From contig OZ024936.1 of assembly GCA_964017235.1 (NCBI GenBank), positions 95,268,537 through 95,332,536 of the forward strand: DNA of 64,000 nt. Reading direction: 5' to 3'. The first letter of the stretch is position 1. Each line of letters opens with the position of its first letter. Under the pieces are notes generated by a model that made no database searches, had not been told where the DNA came from, and saw nothing but the letters and a program-made list of their open reading frames with translations. The DNA is from Sabellastarte sp. h YS-2021 (taxonomy: Eukaryota > Annelida > Polychaeta > Sabellida > Sabellidae). A program made the translations under genes and the position numbers. This document shows positions 1-10,689 of this stretch, one piece after another.

Positions 1-830
1 TATTTTAAAGAATTATTCTTAAATTATGAAAGTATTCTCTAATTGAAAACTTTTTTTGTGTCACCTTTTTTGTCATGGCATATAGGGATCGCTTTGTTCT
101 CTCTTCCGTTGAGGCGGTGGCTTCGTCATTGTCATCATCTGTCGTCATCACACACTTTCTAACTGGTCCTCTAGGTGTGCCCTATTGTAATGTGACCTAC
201 CATCCCAGTAGTAACACACTTATATTGAGTTTACGTTTTGTCGTTTCTGGACAGTATCTCAAAAATCATTTGAAGGATTCAATTCAAATTTCCCATGTGG
301 TTGTCACTAGTTTTCACCATGTGCCCTATTTTAAGGTGACCTTAAACTCCCATGTATAAAAGACTTATTTTAAATTAAATTTTTTAAAAATTTTTCCATA
401 GAGTATACTGTAAATAAATGGCTTCACAGATTCAGACCAGGATTGGTTTGTGAATGTATATGATCCTCAAGGTGTGGTCTATTTTAAGTTAAAAACCTTA
501 AAATCCTAGCGATGGCAAATTTATATTGAATTTAGGTGTCTTTTCATTTTGTGAGTAGTATCTCAAAACCGCATTGCAGATTTAATTTAAATTTTGTATG
601 TTACTGTATCGAGTCCAGAAGGTGTGCCCAATATTATTAAGGTGATCTTAAACGTGTGTAAAAGAATTATACTGAGCTCAAGTTTATCTGTGTTTCTATG
701 AAGTATACCATAATGGCATGACATCTTTTATTTATATTTTGCAGGTACATGTAACAGGTCTTACAGAAGTGTCCTGATACTACATTGAGGTCACCTTAAA
801 CTCTCATGGCATAATGGCATAATTATAGTA
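1..830. repeat. Degenerate ~150-bp tandem repeat
   Basis: Units are marked by a block resembling AAGGTGACCTTAAACTC near positions 185, 325, 475, 625 and 775, each followed by ATGTATAAAAG-like and TATACTGTAAAT-like text. The spacing is about 150 bp and the units are strongly diverged. A related block recurs near 34220. The array probably continues to the left of the window. An open frame at 75-359 is repeat-derived and not a credible gene. Confidence 0.6.
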
Positions 831-1289
831 ACTTTTCTTTTTAAATTTGGATAATATCTTATGTAATTATGTACAATAGAATTTAAGCATATTTGAATTC
901 TGTATATAACTAACCTTGAGCAGAGTCTGCTCTGCATGGTTAACAAAGCTTCAAAGTGTAAACATTTTCATTTTTGATTTACATTCAGTTTAAGGTTAGG
1001 GCAAATTTTGATGAAAATTGAACAATATTAAATTGGTAGTTGGAAGTTTTACATTCAAATTAAACATGTACACATATCTATACTAAAACAAGATCTTTAT
1101 TGTAATGTTACCATAAAGACTGACAGTTAAAGAAACAAGTTTAAGGTGACAACATTTTTAATTATTATATCCACCCTGCTTGGCAGTTATAGTGCCATGC
1201 TGTTCATTTACAAGTCCAGAATTTAAAATTTGTTGTGGAAGTTTAATGGCATGAGACCTTATATGTGATTCTTTTCTTGACAATTTCTG
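831..1289. other. AT-rich intronic sequence, nothing recognised
   Basis: No coding signal, repeat unit or RNA gene was recognised. It presumably lies within an intron of the MAM-domain gene whose next exon is at 2617. Confidence 0.4.
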
Positions 1290-1805
1290 CAAGAAGTGTT
1301 GGCATGGTAACACTTTTTCTGTTTCTTGGTCTTTTAATTTTGTGGGCATCTGCGTGGTGCATCTTGGTGGGTTCTTTATATAAAAAACCCATGCAAAGAT
1401 TTTAAACAATATTTTCAGGATATATTTCTTTTAATGGGAACTAGAAGGGTAGTGATGACACTTTTTAGAAACACCTGTTGCTATGGGAACACTTTTTCTG
1501 TATTTAGTAGGACTTGTGATTTTGTGGGTACTTGGCAACACTTTCTTATGTTTCTTGGGTTAAAACTCTGTTGGTGGTATTTTTGCATTTCAAAACCCTG
1601 CATAGATTGGAACTGATTAGCTTTTTAAAAAATACCTGGCTGCAGGTGTTGCCATGGCAACACTTTTTCTGTAAGTTGGATTTATAAATATTTCATGTAA
1701 TTTTTTGCATTCCATACCCCTACACCGATTGGAGTTGATTAGTTTGTCTGCAATACCTGGCAACTGTTGCCATAGCGACACTTTTTTCTGTTTCTAGGTT
1801 GAGGA
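1290..1805. repeat. Short tandem repeat with GTTGCCATGGCAAC core
   Basis: Four diverged units carry the block GGCAACACTTTTTCTG (near 1300, 1485, 1655 and 1770). Several are preceded by a palindrome close to GTTGCCATGGCAAC and followed by TTTGTGGG and a CCTGCATAGATTGGA-like stretch. Unit spacing varies from about 115 to 185 bp. It is non-coding. Confidence 0.6.
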
Positions 1806-2616
1806 TATAAAAAGTCCTGAAGAAGACCTGTAGGGTAAAATGACCTCATGCACCACAAGATTAGACAATGATCTCAGTCATGTGCTGTCCCACCAAATGG
1901 TGGACAAATATAAATAGTTCCTTCTTTCCCCCATGAAGAGAGGGGACAGACAAGACAGGGCGAATCTTGCACAATGCATTAACTTATATGGGCATATGAC
2001 TAGCAGTTTAAGAGTAGGTTACCTAAATGATACTTTATTGAATTTCCTGCTGAGTGCTGACATTTAGTAAAACCTTGGTAAGTGATAACTTCTTGTGTTT
2101 GCCTCTATGTCTGTCTGTATTTTTCATATCCTGTACATTTAGGTTGTATTTTTCAACAAGTTGGCTCAGTCCTTCTTAAGGATGGTCTGGATCTGCAAAA
2201 ATACTGTCTGTTAGGCAACCGTTTATGTGTGTCTAGCATAATCTTTGTCCTTTTGAATTTCATCTGCTTCAGTCTTTAATCAAAGCTGGTAAATGATACA
2301 ATTCTTCTAAATTCTTGTTTTATTATAAAGAGTAATTCTTTCTGTGTGATTCATTTCCAATGCCATTCAGTATCTTGAAACATCAGATGTAACCAGCACT
2401 TGTCTTTAAAATAATCTTGAATGTTTGTGTATTAGCTTTATCTTCAGTGCAAATACCTAAGGAAATTCTTTAAAATTAAGAAAATTTTTTGCAAATAAAT
2501 GCAAATCATTTCTTTGAAAGCTTAGAATAGATAATAAATTCTCAGTGAACAACTCAAGACCCAAGATCTCTGTGTGAGTGCATTGAATTCTCAGTATTGT
2601 TTGTATGTTTCTGTAG
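1806..2616 (+). other. Intron sequence upstream of MAM exon
   Basis: AT-rich sequence without credible coding frames. It ends in the acceptor TTGTATGTTTCTGTAG immediately before the exon at 2617. Nothing else was recognised. Confidence 0.5.
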
Positions 2617-2701
2617 GTTGGGTTCATTGGCACAAGAGGAAATGGTGTGCATGGAGACATTGCCATTGATGACATCCGTATATACTCTGGACAGTGTGAA
2701 A
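2617..2701 (+). CDS. MAM-domain gene, last exon of an upstream MAM repeat
   Basis: The 85-bp exon starts in phase 0 after a T-rich acceptor ending in TAG and ends in phase 1 at a GTAAGG donor. It encodes VGFIGTRGNGVHGDIAIDDI followed by RIYSGQCE. This is the C-terminal signature of a MAM domain (G-x-G/R-G-x-x-GDIAIDDI...G-x-C), an extracellular adhesion module of about 160 residues found in meprins, receptor phosphatases and many invertebrate multi-MAM proteins. The exon at 36875 has the same length, phases and sequence pattern, so the gene carries at least two MAM repeats. Earlier exons of this repeat are not visible and probably lie left of the window. The final cysteine is the conserved last Cys of the domain. 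Confidence 0.88.
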
Positions 2702-3289
2702 GTAAGGTTTTTCTTTTTCGGAAAGTTCAAAACTTGGATTGGTGTTCATGGAAATATGATGTTTATAATATGTAATTGCTTATATTTCCTGGTTTGACTG
2801 CTCAGGAATTACATGAGATTAACTTCAAACTTGAGATGTGTGTGTGTTAGGTGAGGAGAGGCAGTGGTCAGAAGGCTCTTCTTTTAGACAGTTTTTTAAA
2901 CAGTTATAGAAAGAATTCAAATAAAAGCCATACACCATTTTGTAGTATTTGCACTTGTGCATGCATTGAGATTCAGTGTTTTTGGAAATAAGAATCAATT
3001 TGCTTTATAAGTTAACTTGAAAATTTGAATTTATTGTGGACAATATTAGAGGATTTATGTGCCGTGCACTGAACCGTGTAGAATTAGCCTCAGCATCAAG
3101 GTGACAAACTGAGAATTAAAAGGCCAAGCTGTCCAGTATGTGTTGACTTAGTGTGTTTATTTTTACAAAATTGGCAGTGGTAAAATATGGATTGGATTAA
3201 TTGAATAAGATTAAATCAAATGTCAAGACCCAAGACTGATATGGTGTCAAACAGTGCATGCATAGTTTAATGTCTAAATTCTTGATGCA
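2702..3289. other. Intron sequence, nothing recognised
   Basis: AT-rich sequence between the MAM exon and the LINE. I saw no conserved coding, RNA or terminal-repeat signal. The exact 5' boundary of the LINE could lie inside this stretch. Confidence 0.4.
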
Positions 3290-3560
3290 GAACAACATTG
3301 TGTGGACTATTTAAATTCCAATAATGAACTGATGAACATTGAAATGGTGTGACAGCAAAGAGTTATACTGTTATACATACTGTGCATTGGGTTAGGACTT
3401 TTTAGCATAACAACATTGTGTGGCCTATTTAAATCCCAATAATGAACTGATGAACATTGAAACAGTTGACTGCAAAGAGTTACACTGTTATATATACTGT
3501 GCAGTGGGTTAAGAATTTATTTAAATACTGTCTTATACATACTGTACAGTGAGTTAGGAA
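3290..3560 (+). repeat. Tandem 5' units of the LINE
   Basis: A unit beginning AACAACATTGTGTGG at 3291 repeats at 3409 (118-bp period), with high similarity through TAATGAACTGATGAACATTG and the TATACATACTGTGCA block. A third partial copy of the last part (CTTATACATACTGTACAGTG, about 3532) lies just before the ORF1 start. Repeated monomers in a LINE 5' UTR often hold an internal promoter. That role here is inference. Confidence 0.65.
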
Positions 3561-3569
3561 TTTCTATAA

Positions 3570-4864
3570 ATGAGTAAAAGAGCTGCAGACCACTTTATAG
3601 TATCCCCAACAATTGAGCAGGTGCCAAAAAGGATGGATAATAAATGTTCTCCTGAAAAGGAAGCTGCAAATATGGATAAATATAAGAAAGAAGCATTAGA
3701 GATGGTTGAAGGTACAGCCCCTAACTGGTTTGTGAATGCTTTTGCTTATCTTATTCAAGAATTGCATACTATAAAGCAAGATAAGGATGTTGAAACTGTA
3801 AAAACTGAACTAAAATTAGATATTGCCACTTTGGAAAATTAGGTTAGCCAGCTTGAGGCAAAAACAAAAATCCAGGAGAAATCTATAAAGTCATTGGAAG
3901 AAGAGGCTTAGCCTTACAGACATATTCCAGAAAAGATAATCTATTGAGTGAATCCCCAAATGAGGATGTTTGTATGAAACTGTGTACCTTCTTCAAGGAC
4001 AAACTAGGAATATCAAACGCTGGAGAAATTAAATTTGTCCGATGTCACAGATTGGGAAGACCTCCTCATATGATATCTGAGAGCATGAATAGGCCCAGAA
4101 CAATTGTTGTCAGATTCCTTCTGTATTCAGATCGTGAGAAAGTGTGGAAAGCAAGTTGGGGACTAAAGGATAAAGTGCATTATGTGAAAGAAGACTTCCC
4201 TGACAAAGTGAAGGAGAACAGGAAATTGTTGCTGCCAGTCTTACGGGTTGCCAGGAAATGCCCTTCTGTAAAGAATTGTTCCTTAAGAGGAGACAAGCTG
4301 ATTGTAAATGGATCACAATATACGGCAGATAACTTGGAGGCCTTGCCAGGGAATCTACGCTGGACCACAAAAGGACAACGCTATTTTCCTGAGCGGGATG
4401 CTACGTCTTTCTTTGGGGAACAGAGCATTCTCAGTAACTTCCACAAAAGTGTTTTTACTGATGGAAAAACAAAATACACTTGTGTAGAGCAGTACTACCT
4501 TCAACAAAAGAGTCTGTTCTTTGGAGACAAGATTTCTGCCCAGAGTATCACGAAGTCTGAACATGCACGAAGGAAGAAAGCAATTTCTCATAGAATCAAG
4601 GGTGTGGATGAATCGAATTGGAATAAGTCAGCTCGTGGGGTAATGCAGAAGGCATGCCAGAGGAAATTCACACAAAATGCTGATTTAAGGGAGAAGCTAC
4701 TTAAGACAAAAGGTGACTTGGTCGAAGTAAATGGCAGAGACTGTTACTTCTCTTGTGGTCTCTCTCTTGCTGATCCCAACATCTTGGACAAAAGCACTTG
4801 GCGTGGTGAAAACATATTGGGGCAGATCTTAACGCAACTGAGGAATGACTTGAATAAGAAGTAA
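3570..4864 (+). pseudogene. LINE ORF1 with C-terminal NADAR domain (frameshifted)
   Basis: The protein starts MSKRAADHF at 3570. The first part is charged and coiled-coil-like and is interrupted by a TAG at 3840-3842, another stop near 3910 and a frame change before YSRKDNLL (about 3922). The second frame, open to 4864, has an RRM-like section with CHRLGR and RPRTIVVRF, then a C-terminal ORF1p-type section (about residues 80-140 from 3944). About residues 153-304 (4400-4861) match the NADAR/YbiA family: FFGEQSILSNF, then TCVEQYYLQQKSLFFGD, then KFTQNADLREKLL, then STWRGENILG. The family glutamate (E of EQYY, 4487-4489) and tryptophan (W of STWRGEN) are present. NADAR proteins act on ADP-ribose-type compounds, and some remove ADP-ribose from guanine in nucleic acids. 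A role in retrotransposition is inference. The NADAR section is intact in this copy while the upstream half is broken. Confidence 0.85.
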
Positions 4865-6553
4865 TAAAAACAGCTGGTAAAGTAAACTATAACTATATGA
4901 ACACATGCATAAAATATGAAAGTTAATTCTCATAATTATATGAACACAAGCATAAAATATGAAACAATTAATTTTGATTTGCTTATTTCTAAACTATAAC
5001 AGCATATTATCTAGCAAGAATCTAAACATGTAGTGTAAGTTTCTTTTGTGCTATCTTTTTAGTTCGTCTAGTTTTATGTAGTCCATATTACATATGTCTG
5101 TAGCAAACACTAGTGTATCAAAATGAATGTTTTGCCCGCAGTAATTCAATAATCTGTTGTGGCAGATAAACAAAAGTTTGTGGAAGGGAGCATATACTTG
5201 TGTATTAAACATAATATTTTGCCCACAGTAATTCAATAATCTGTTGTTGCAGATAAAAAATGGTCTGTGGATGGGCAGTCATCTTCCCTTACATTTTGGG
5301 GAGCATGATCCCACAGCAATTAAGTGCAGAATTAATAAAATATTAATGAATATATGATAATAATTAGAAATGTTAATGCAATGATATACAATACAAAAAA
5401 TACATGCATATTATATGTCTGAAACATAACTTGTGTATCAAATAGAATGTTTGGCTCACAGTTATTCAATAATTCATTGTTGCAGATAAACAAAGGTCTG
5501 TAGATGGGCAGTTAACTTCCCTAACACTTTAGGGGTAATGATGCCACTGCAATTAAATCCAGAATTAAGAAAATAACAATTAATGTATCATAATAATTAG
5601 AAATGTTAATCATATACAATGCAAATTAAAAATTGCAAAAAGATAATTGTATTTTTTACTTTCATTGTGTAAGTGCATATAATATGAAGAAAACTAACCT
5701 TTGTTTTTAATAAATAAATTAATAAATTATCGTGATATGCACAGATGGTGCAGTCTGAGATATAATTACTTAATTTAATATAAAATAAAGTTATAATTCT
5801 AATTTTCAATATCAGTTCTTGTATATTGTTCCAGTATATTCCTTGAAGTGTTTACATGTAGCTTAAGAAATGCAGGTACTCAATTTTCTTGTTTGATTCT
5901 CCTTGTAATGATTAAATTGGAATCAAATAAAGTGACGGACTTTCACCATATAAGGTTCCTTACCAAAATTAATTGAACTTGTGTATTTGCACAAGTTTGT
6001 GCATGTTATCAAAGAATTTTGTTATTAACAAGAAATGAAATTGCACTAGTGTGATGTGTTCAATATTTCTGTCTTTCTGCATTCCTATATGTTATAGGGT
6101 ATATACCTAGTTGGTTTAAATTTGGCAAAAACAAACTTTAAAAGCTATTATCAGAGCATATTCATTGAAAATTTTGTATTAAGAAATAGTTTTGTATTCT
6201 GGCTTTTAGATTTTACACTAAAAGAAAAACTGGACTAAACAATTACTTGATCCCAGACCAATATATCTAGTATCATGTCAGGATAAATTGTTTGTCCTAC
6301 CTTAAGGAAATTGCATTGAAATATAATTTTGGGTTTACAAGTTTTCAGGAATTGCTCTTTACATGTCTCTGTGTACATGTGACAAAATCTTTAGTAAACA
6401 TTACTGAGTAACAATGACTTAGAAAGTAACTTCATGATTACTATTCAAATGAAACTTTTTTTTTTGCTTAGTCACTATAAACTATAATATACGGATAAAG
6501 GGCTGATTGGAAGTAGCCACTGTCTCTTTTGACCCACAATTTCAATTTTACTT
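4865..6553. other. Long inter-ORF spacer of the LINE with internal repeats
   Basis: AT-rich non-coding sequence. Between about 5090 and 5580 a block containing CAGTAATTCAATAATCTGTTG, GCAGATAAA and 'GTCTGTGGATGGGCAGT' occurs in up to three diverged copies (near 5140, 5228 and 5460). The last two are about 240 bp apart and extend through AATAATTAGAAATGTTAAT. A shorter duplication of CATAATTATATGAACACA lies at about 4890-4965. I see no gene. Such a spacer is unusual for a LINE and could be a later insertion. Confidence 0.5.
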
Positions 6554-7126
6554 ATGTGTATATATCTTTTTGTTATGAGTGTAGGTTTTTGTTCTTTCAA
6601 GTGTATTTGTATTTGTCAAGTATTTTGTCTTGTAGGTTTTTGTTGTTTCAAGTATGTCAGTATCTGTCAAATATTCAATCTTGATAAAAAATGTAAATAT
6701 ACTCTCCTGTATTCAGAAGATATTGTGCAAATCCTACTTAACTCTGTAGGGTATGGCTTAATACATATAACTTATATTCATATTATGAATGAATGTTTGG
6801 TCAGTCATAGCCTAAATTTATTTACAATTGATGGTGAATTATGTATTGTACTGTTGGTAGATTTTTATTCATATATACATAAAAATTGCTGTTCATGTTT
6901 CCAGAAGTATATTACGGTTGTCTTTCTACTGTTTTCATTCTTTGGCATAATATTCCTGCTCCCAAAAGAACAATATGCTTGTCTTTTCACACATGTTTGG
7001 TCATTTGACATGTATCTCCAATTTTTTCTTAAAGTAGATAATGCTTACTTTTCCACTGTCTTTTGGTTGCTTGATACTATGTTCTTTACTACTGTTGCCT
7101 TAAATAATAAAAATGGCGACATCTGA
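6554..7126 (+). CDS. Open frame of 190 codons, hydrophobic and Cys-rich, before ORF2
   Basis: An uninterrupted frame runs from an ATG at 6554 to a TGA that overlaps the ORF2 start by 14 nt (7113-7126). The N-terminal third repeats a Phe/Cys pattern (VGFCSFKCICICQVFC, then VGFCCFKYVSICQIF), and there are two further hydrophobic stretches at about residues 115-145 and 160-185. No family is recognised. The coding strand is very T-rich, which lowers the stop frequency, so this may be a chance open frame in the LINE spacer. The overlap with ORF2 and its position between ORF1 and ORF2 are the reasons to keep it. Confidence 0.25.
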   Translation: MCIYLFVMSVGFCSFKCICICQVFCLVGFCCFKYVSICQIFNLDKKCKYTLLYSEDIVQILLNSVGYGLIHITYIHIMNECLVSHSLNLFTIDGELCIVLLVDFYSYIHKNCCSCFQKYITVVFLLFSFFGIIFLLPKEQYACLFTHVWSFDMYLQFFLKVDNAYFSTVFWLLDTMFFTTVALNNKNGDI

Positions 7127-10100
7127 CCTAAAAGTTATATCAGCAAACTGTCAAGGTTTCAGAGATTTTAAAAAAAGAAATGATGTTTTGAACTATTTTG
7201 CTGATAATAGACCAGATATCCTCTGCCTTCAAGATACTCACTGGTTAACAGATGAGCATCAACTTGTAAAAAAAATCTGGCAAGGTGAATGTTTACTTAA
7301 TGGTGTGGTGTTTACTTAACTCTAGAGGTGTGGCAATTTTGTTTGGAAAAAATATTGACTACAAACTTCTAACAATAGAAAGGGATCAAAGTGGTAATTT
7401 ATTACTAATATTACTAAAAATGTGTGAAGTAGATATTCTAGTTATAAATATATATGCACCAAATGAGGACTGCCCCGAATTTTTTGAGTCTGTCCAAAAG
7501 AAAATTGAAAACACTCAACATGACTACTGTATTGTTTGTGGAGATTTTAACCTTGTACTGAACCCAAGTTTAGATAGTTACAATTATAAAAATGTTAATA
7601 ATCCTCGAGCGAGAAAATCATTAATACAAACAATGAACTCGCTTTGTTTGAAAGATCCTTTTCGAATTTTCAACAATGATTTGAGACGTTACACCTGGCA
7701 TAGAAAAAAATCCCATTAGACATGCCAGACTGAATTTCTTTCTAATAAATCAGAATCTAATAGATTTCATTGACAAGTGTAAGATTAAACCAGGTTATAG
7801 ATCTGATCACTCTAATATTGAGCTGCTAGTAACTTTCTACAAATTTGAACGGGGACGAGGTTTATGGAAATTTAACTGTTCATTATTAAAGGATAAAGAG
7901 TATTTAATATTATAGAGCGAGAAAATCATTAATACAAACAATGAACTCGCTTTGTTTGAAAGATCCTTTTCGAATTTTCAACAATGATTTGAGACGTTAC
8001 ACCTGGCATAGAAAAAAATCCCATTAGACATGCCAGACTGAATTTCTTTCTAATAAATCAGAATCTAATAGATTTCATTGACAAGTGTAAGATTAAACCA
8101 GGTTATAGATCTGATCACTCTAATATTGAGCTGCTAGTAACTTTCTACAAATTTGAACGGGGACGAGGTTTATGGAAATTTAACTGTTCATTATTAAAGG
8201 ATAAAGAGTATTTAATATTAATTAATAATTTGATTGATCAGGAAAAACTGAAATATGCAGTGCCAGTCTATAACCCAGAAAATGTTATGCAAATATCTGA
8301 TTTTAATATCAATTTTACTACATCTGACAGTGAGTTCCTAGAGTTACTACTGATGCAAATCAGAGGTGAAACAATTAGATATTCTACTTTTTTAAAGAAA
8401 CAAGCAATGAAAGAGGAAAATTCTTTGAAGGCTGAAATAGATAAAACGGAAAAAAGTTCACAACTTCTTGATTCTTCAGAATTAATTTTAAAGAAAAATA
8501 GGCTTGAAAGTATTCGAAACAACAAGTTAAACGGCCTTATGTTAAGGGCACGCGCCCAATGGTTAAGTGAAGGAGAAAAACCTTCCAAGTACTTTTGTTC
8601 TTTAGAAAAACATTACTACACAGAAAAAACTATAAGGAAATTAGTTAAGAAAAATGGACAGTCAATCACAGATCAAAGAGAAATTTTGGAAGAAACAAGA
8701 AATTTTTATGCAAATTTATTTAAGAATAGAGATTCAGATCTAAATGAAGATAACACTGAGCTACTTAACTCCCTCTCTGGACTATCTAAACTAAATAAAA
8801 AGGAATCTAATGAGTTGGAAGGAACATTAACCATTGATGAAATCAGTCAGGCATTAAAAAAGATGAAAAACTTTAAATATCCTGGCATTGATGGATTTCC
8901 ATCAGAATTTTTAAAAGTTTTTTGGGTAAAATTAAAATTCTTTGTACTAAGGTCACTAAATGAAGGATTTTTGGCAGAAAAATTTTCCATTTCCCTAAGA
9001 CAATGCATAATCTCTTGTCTGCCAAAAGGTGACAAGCCAAGGTATTTCTTGAAAAACTGGCGACCTGTTTCATTATTGTCAGTTGTGTACAAAATCGCTT
9101 CATCTGCTCTTGCAATAAGACTTCAAAAAGTCTTACATAAACTTATTTCAAGCACTCAGTCAGGCTTCATGAGTAACCGATTCATTGGTGAAGGGACAAG
9201 ACTGATTTATGACATTATGCATTATACACAGTACAATGAAATTCCAGGCCTGCTAATGTTAATTGACTTCCAAAAAGCCTTTGATTCTGTGTCTTGGAAA
9301 TTTCTTTATACTATATTACCACTTTTTGGCTTCAAACAAGATTTTTGTAAATGGATCAAGATACTAAATACAAATGTGAAAGCAACTGTTTTACAATCTG
9401 GTATTTTGTCTGATTTCTTTGACATACAACGGGGCTGCAGACTGGGCAGACAAATTATCTTGAGTACCATAGAGTAAAGTCTTGCATGAAAGTTTACCTA
9501 TCCAAACTAAAACTGGATTTAACTGACCAGCAGAAACCAGTTTACCCTAACCAGATAAAAGTACTGTACAATTCAAATAAGGGTAGTCAGGACTTTTATC
9601 AGCTTTTAAATTATCAGTGCCTCCATAAGAATGCACCATTTCTGTCCTGGAAAAAATCCCTTAATTTAACCATTGCAGAAAATACATGGAGACACATATT
9701 CCAAATTTGTTTTAAAACTGTGAAGGACAATGACCTGATATGGTTACAGCCTAGAGTACTATATAAGATTCTGGGAACAAATGATCTCCTATTAAAAATT
9801 AATAAACATGGCAGTGGAAAGTGTAACTTTTGTGATGAACAACCTGAAACTATTGTACATCTGTTTGTGGAATGCAAAATTGTCAGACAGTTTTGGTTCA
9901 TACTTAAAGCCATAATCGAATTGGTACTACAGACCAATTTTAATGTCAATCCATCTTGTATAATCCTGGGCTCTCTGGCAACAAACAACTTGAGTATTCC
10001 ACTTAACACAATTTATTTAACAGCAAAAATGTATATTTTTAAAACTTCACGTAAAAATGGAAATTTATTATTAGATGGTTTTTGTAACTACTTGAAATCA

Positions 10101-10196
10101 GTATACCAAGAGCAGGAATATGTTGCCAAACTTGATTTCAGGCAGGATAAGTTTAACAAAGCATGGGGGAATTTTTATAATTTATTTTTTGGCTGA
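7113..10196 (+). pseudogene. LINE ORF2: endonuclease and reverse transcriptase, broken
   Basis: It starts MATSDLKVISANCQGF. The endonuclease motifs are SANCQG, CLQDTHW, INIYAPN, CGDFN and YRSDHS. The family's catalytic Glu position (usually QET) reads QDT here. A frameshift at about 7290-7320 accompanies a short local repeat of GTTTACTTAA. Another follows RYTWHRK in an A run (about 7705), and a 308-bp duplication starts at 7607. The RT frame (8230-9477) has KYPGIDGFPSEF, NWRPVSLL, STQSGFM and DFQKAFDSVSW. It stops just after DIQRGCRLG, where the family continues into the active-site aspartate pair, so that block is deleted. The C-terminal part (from about 9486) holds a Cys/His cluster CNFCDEQPETIVHLFVEC (C-x2-C-x7-H-x4-C). 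It cannot be active. Confidence 0.88.
7607..8222 (+). repeat. 308-bp tandem duplication inside ORF2
   Basis: The segment beginning GAGCGAGAAAATCATTAATA occurs at 7607 and again at 7915, and the two copies read as identical over 308 bp. 308 is not a multiple of three, so the duplication also shifts the frame. The near-perfect identity implies a recent event, or possibly an assembly artefact. Confidence 0.9.
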
Positions 10197-10336
10197 ACAC
10201 AATACTTTCACTATAATGTAACAAAAATATACATGTAAAACCTTGTGTTTCTTTGTATTGCCTTTTTTTTGTCCATTGTGTAATTGTGTTGTGTGTTGTT
10301 ATACATGTAATTGTACAAAAATAAATTAAAAAAAAA
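10197..10336 (+). other. LINE 3' UTR and short A tail
   Basis: Sequence after the ORF2 stop contains TTGTGTTGTGTGTTGTTATACATG and ends in an AATAAA-type signal (10320-10325) followed by a run of A to 10336. This supports a plus-strand LINE insertion ending here. Confidence 0.6.
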
Positions 10337-10689
10337 CCTTCAAACTTTGTATATTATTCATTATTATAGTAACGTCAAACTCTACAAACTTATAGTAACT
10401 TTTTACACATTAATTAATTGCACTAATTAATTGGTATTAAAGATACTTATTTAGTCATAATAGTTATATTGATAATTTTTATAATTGGCGAAAGGTTTCT
10501 AAGTTTGATTTGTGTTTTATTTATCAAGGAATCTCGTACTTTTATTATTAAATGCATTGTTTAATATAAAATAAATAATGCATGTTTTACATTGTGTTAG
10601 CTTAGTGTTGCTCCACAACCCTCAAAATCCTGCACATGTTGTGACCAATTTAGATCTATGATGATCATAATGATGACCATAGGATCATA
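10337..10689. other. AT-rich sequence, nothing recognised
   Basis: Flank downstream of the LINE. There are small palindromic TTAATTAA-type stretches near 10410-10430 and no coding or RNA signal. Confidence 0.4.

Larger units (their letters stand above)
3290..10336 (+). mobile_element. Decayed L1/Tx1-type LINE with NADAR-bearing ORF1
   Basis: The element has repeated 5' units (3290-3560), an ORF1 (3570-4864), a long spacer, an ORF2 with an apurinic-type endonuclease and reverse transcriptase (7113-10196), and a 3' UTR ending in a short A tract near 10336. The ORF1 architecture (coiled coil, RRM-like and C-terminal nucleic-acid-binding parts) and the ORF2 endonuclease-RT-Cys/His order are those of L1/Tx1-like non-LTR retrotransposons. 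It is inactive: ORF1 has stops and a frameshift, and ORF2 has frameshifts, a 308-bp tandem duplication and a deletion of the RT block after 'IQRGCR'. The 2.2-kb gap between the ORFs is unusually long. I found no clear target-site duplication, so the ends are approximate. Confidence 0.85.

Noticed and set aside
75-359. 94-codon frame near the window start
   Set aside because: It lies in the degenerate ~150-bp tandem repeat; no domain and no splice context.
4110-4591. Minus-strand frames opposite LINE ORF1
   Set aside because: They overlap the well-supported ORF1 plus-strand coding sequence and have no family.
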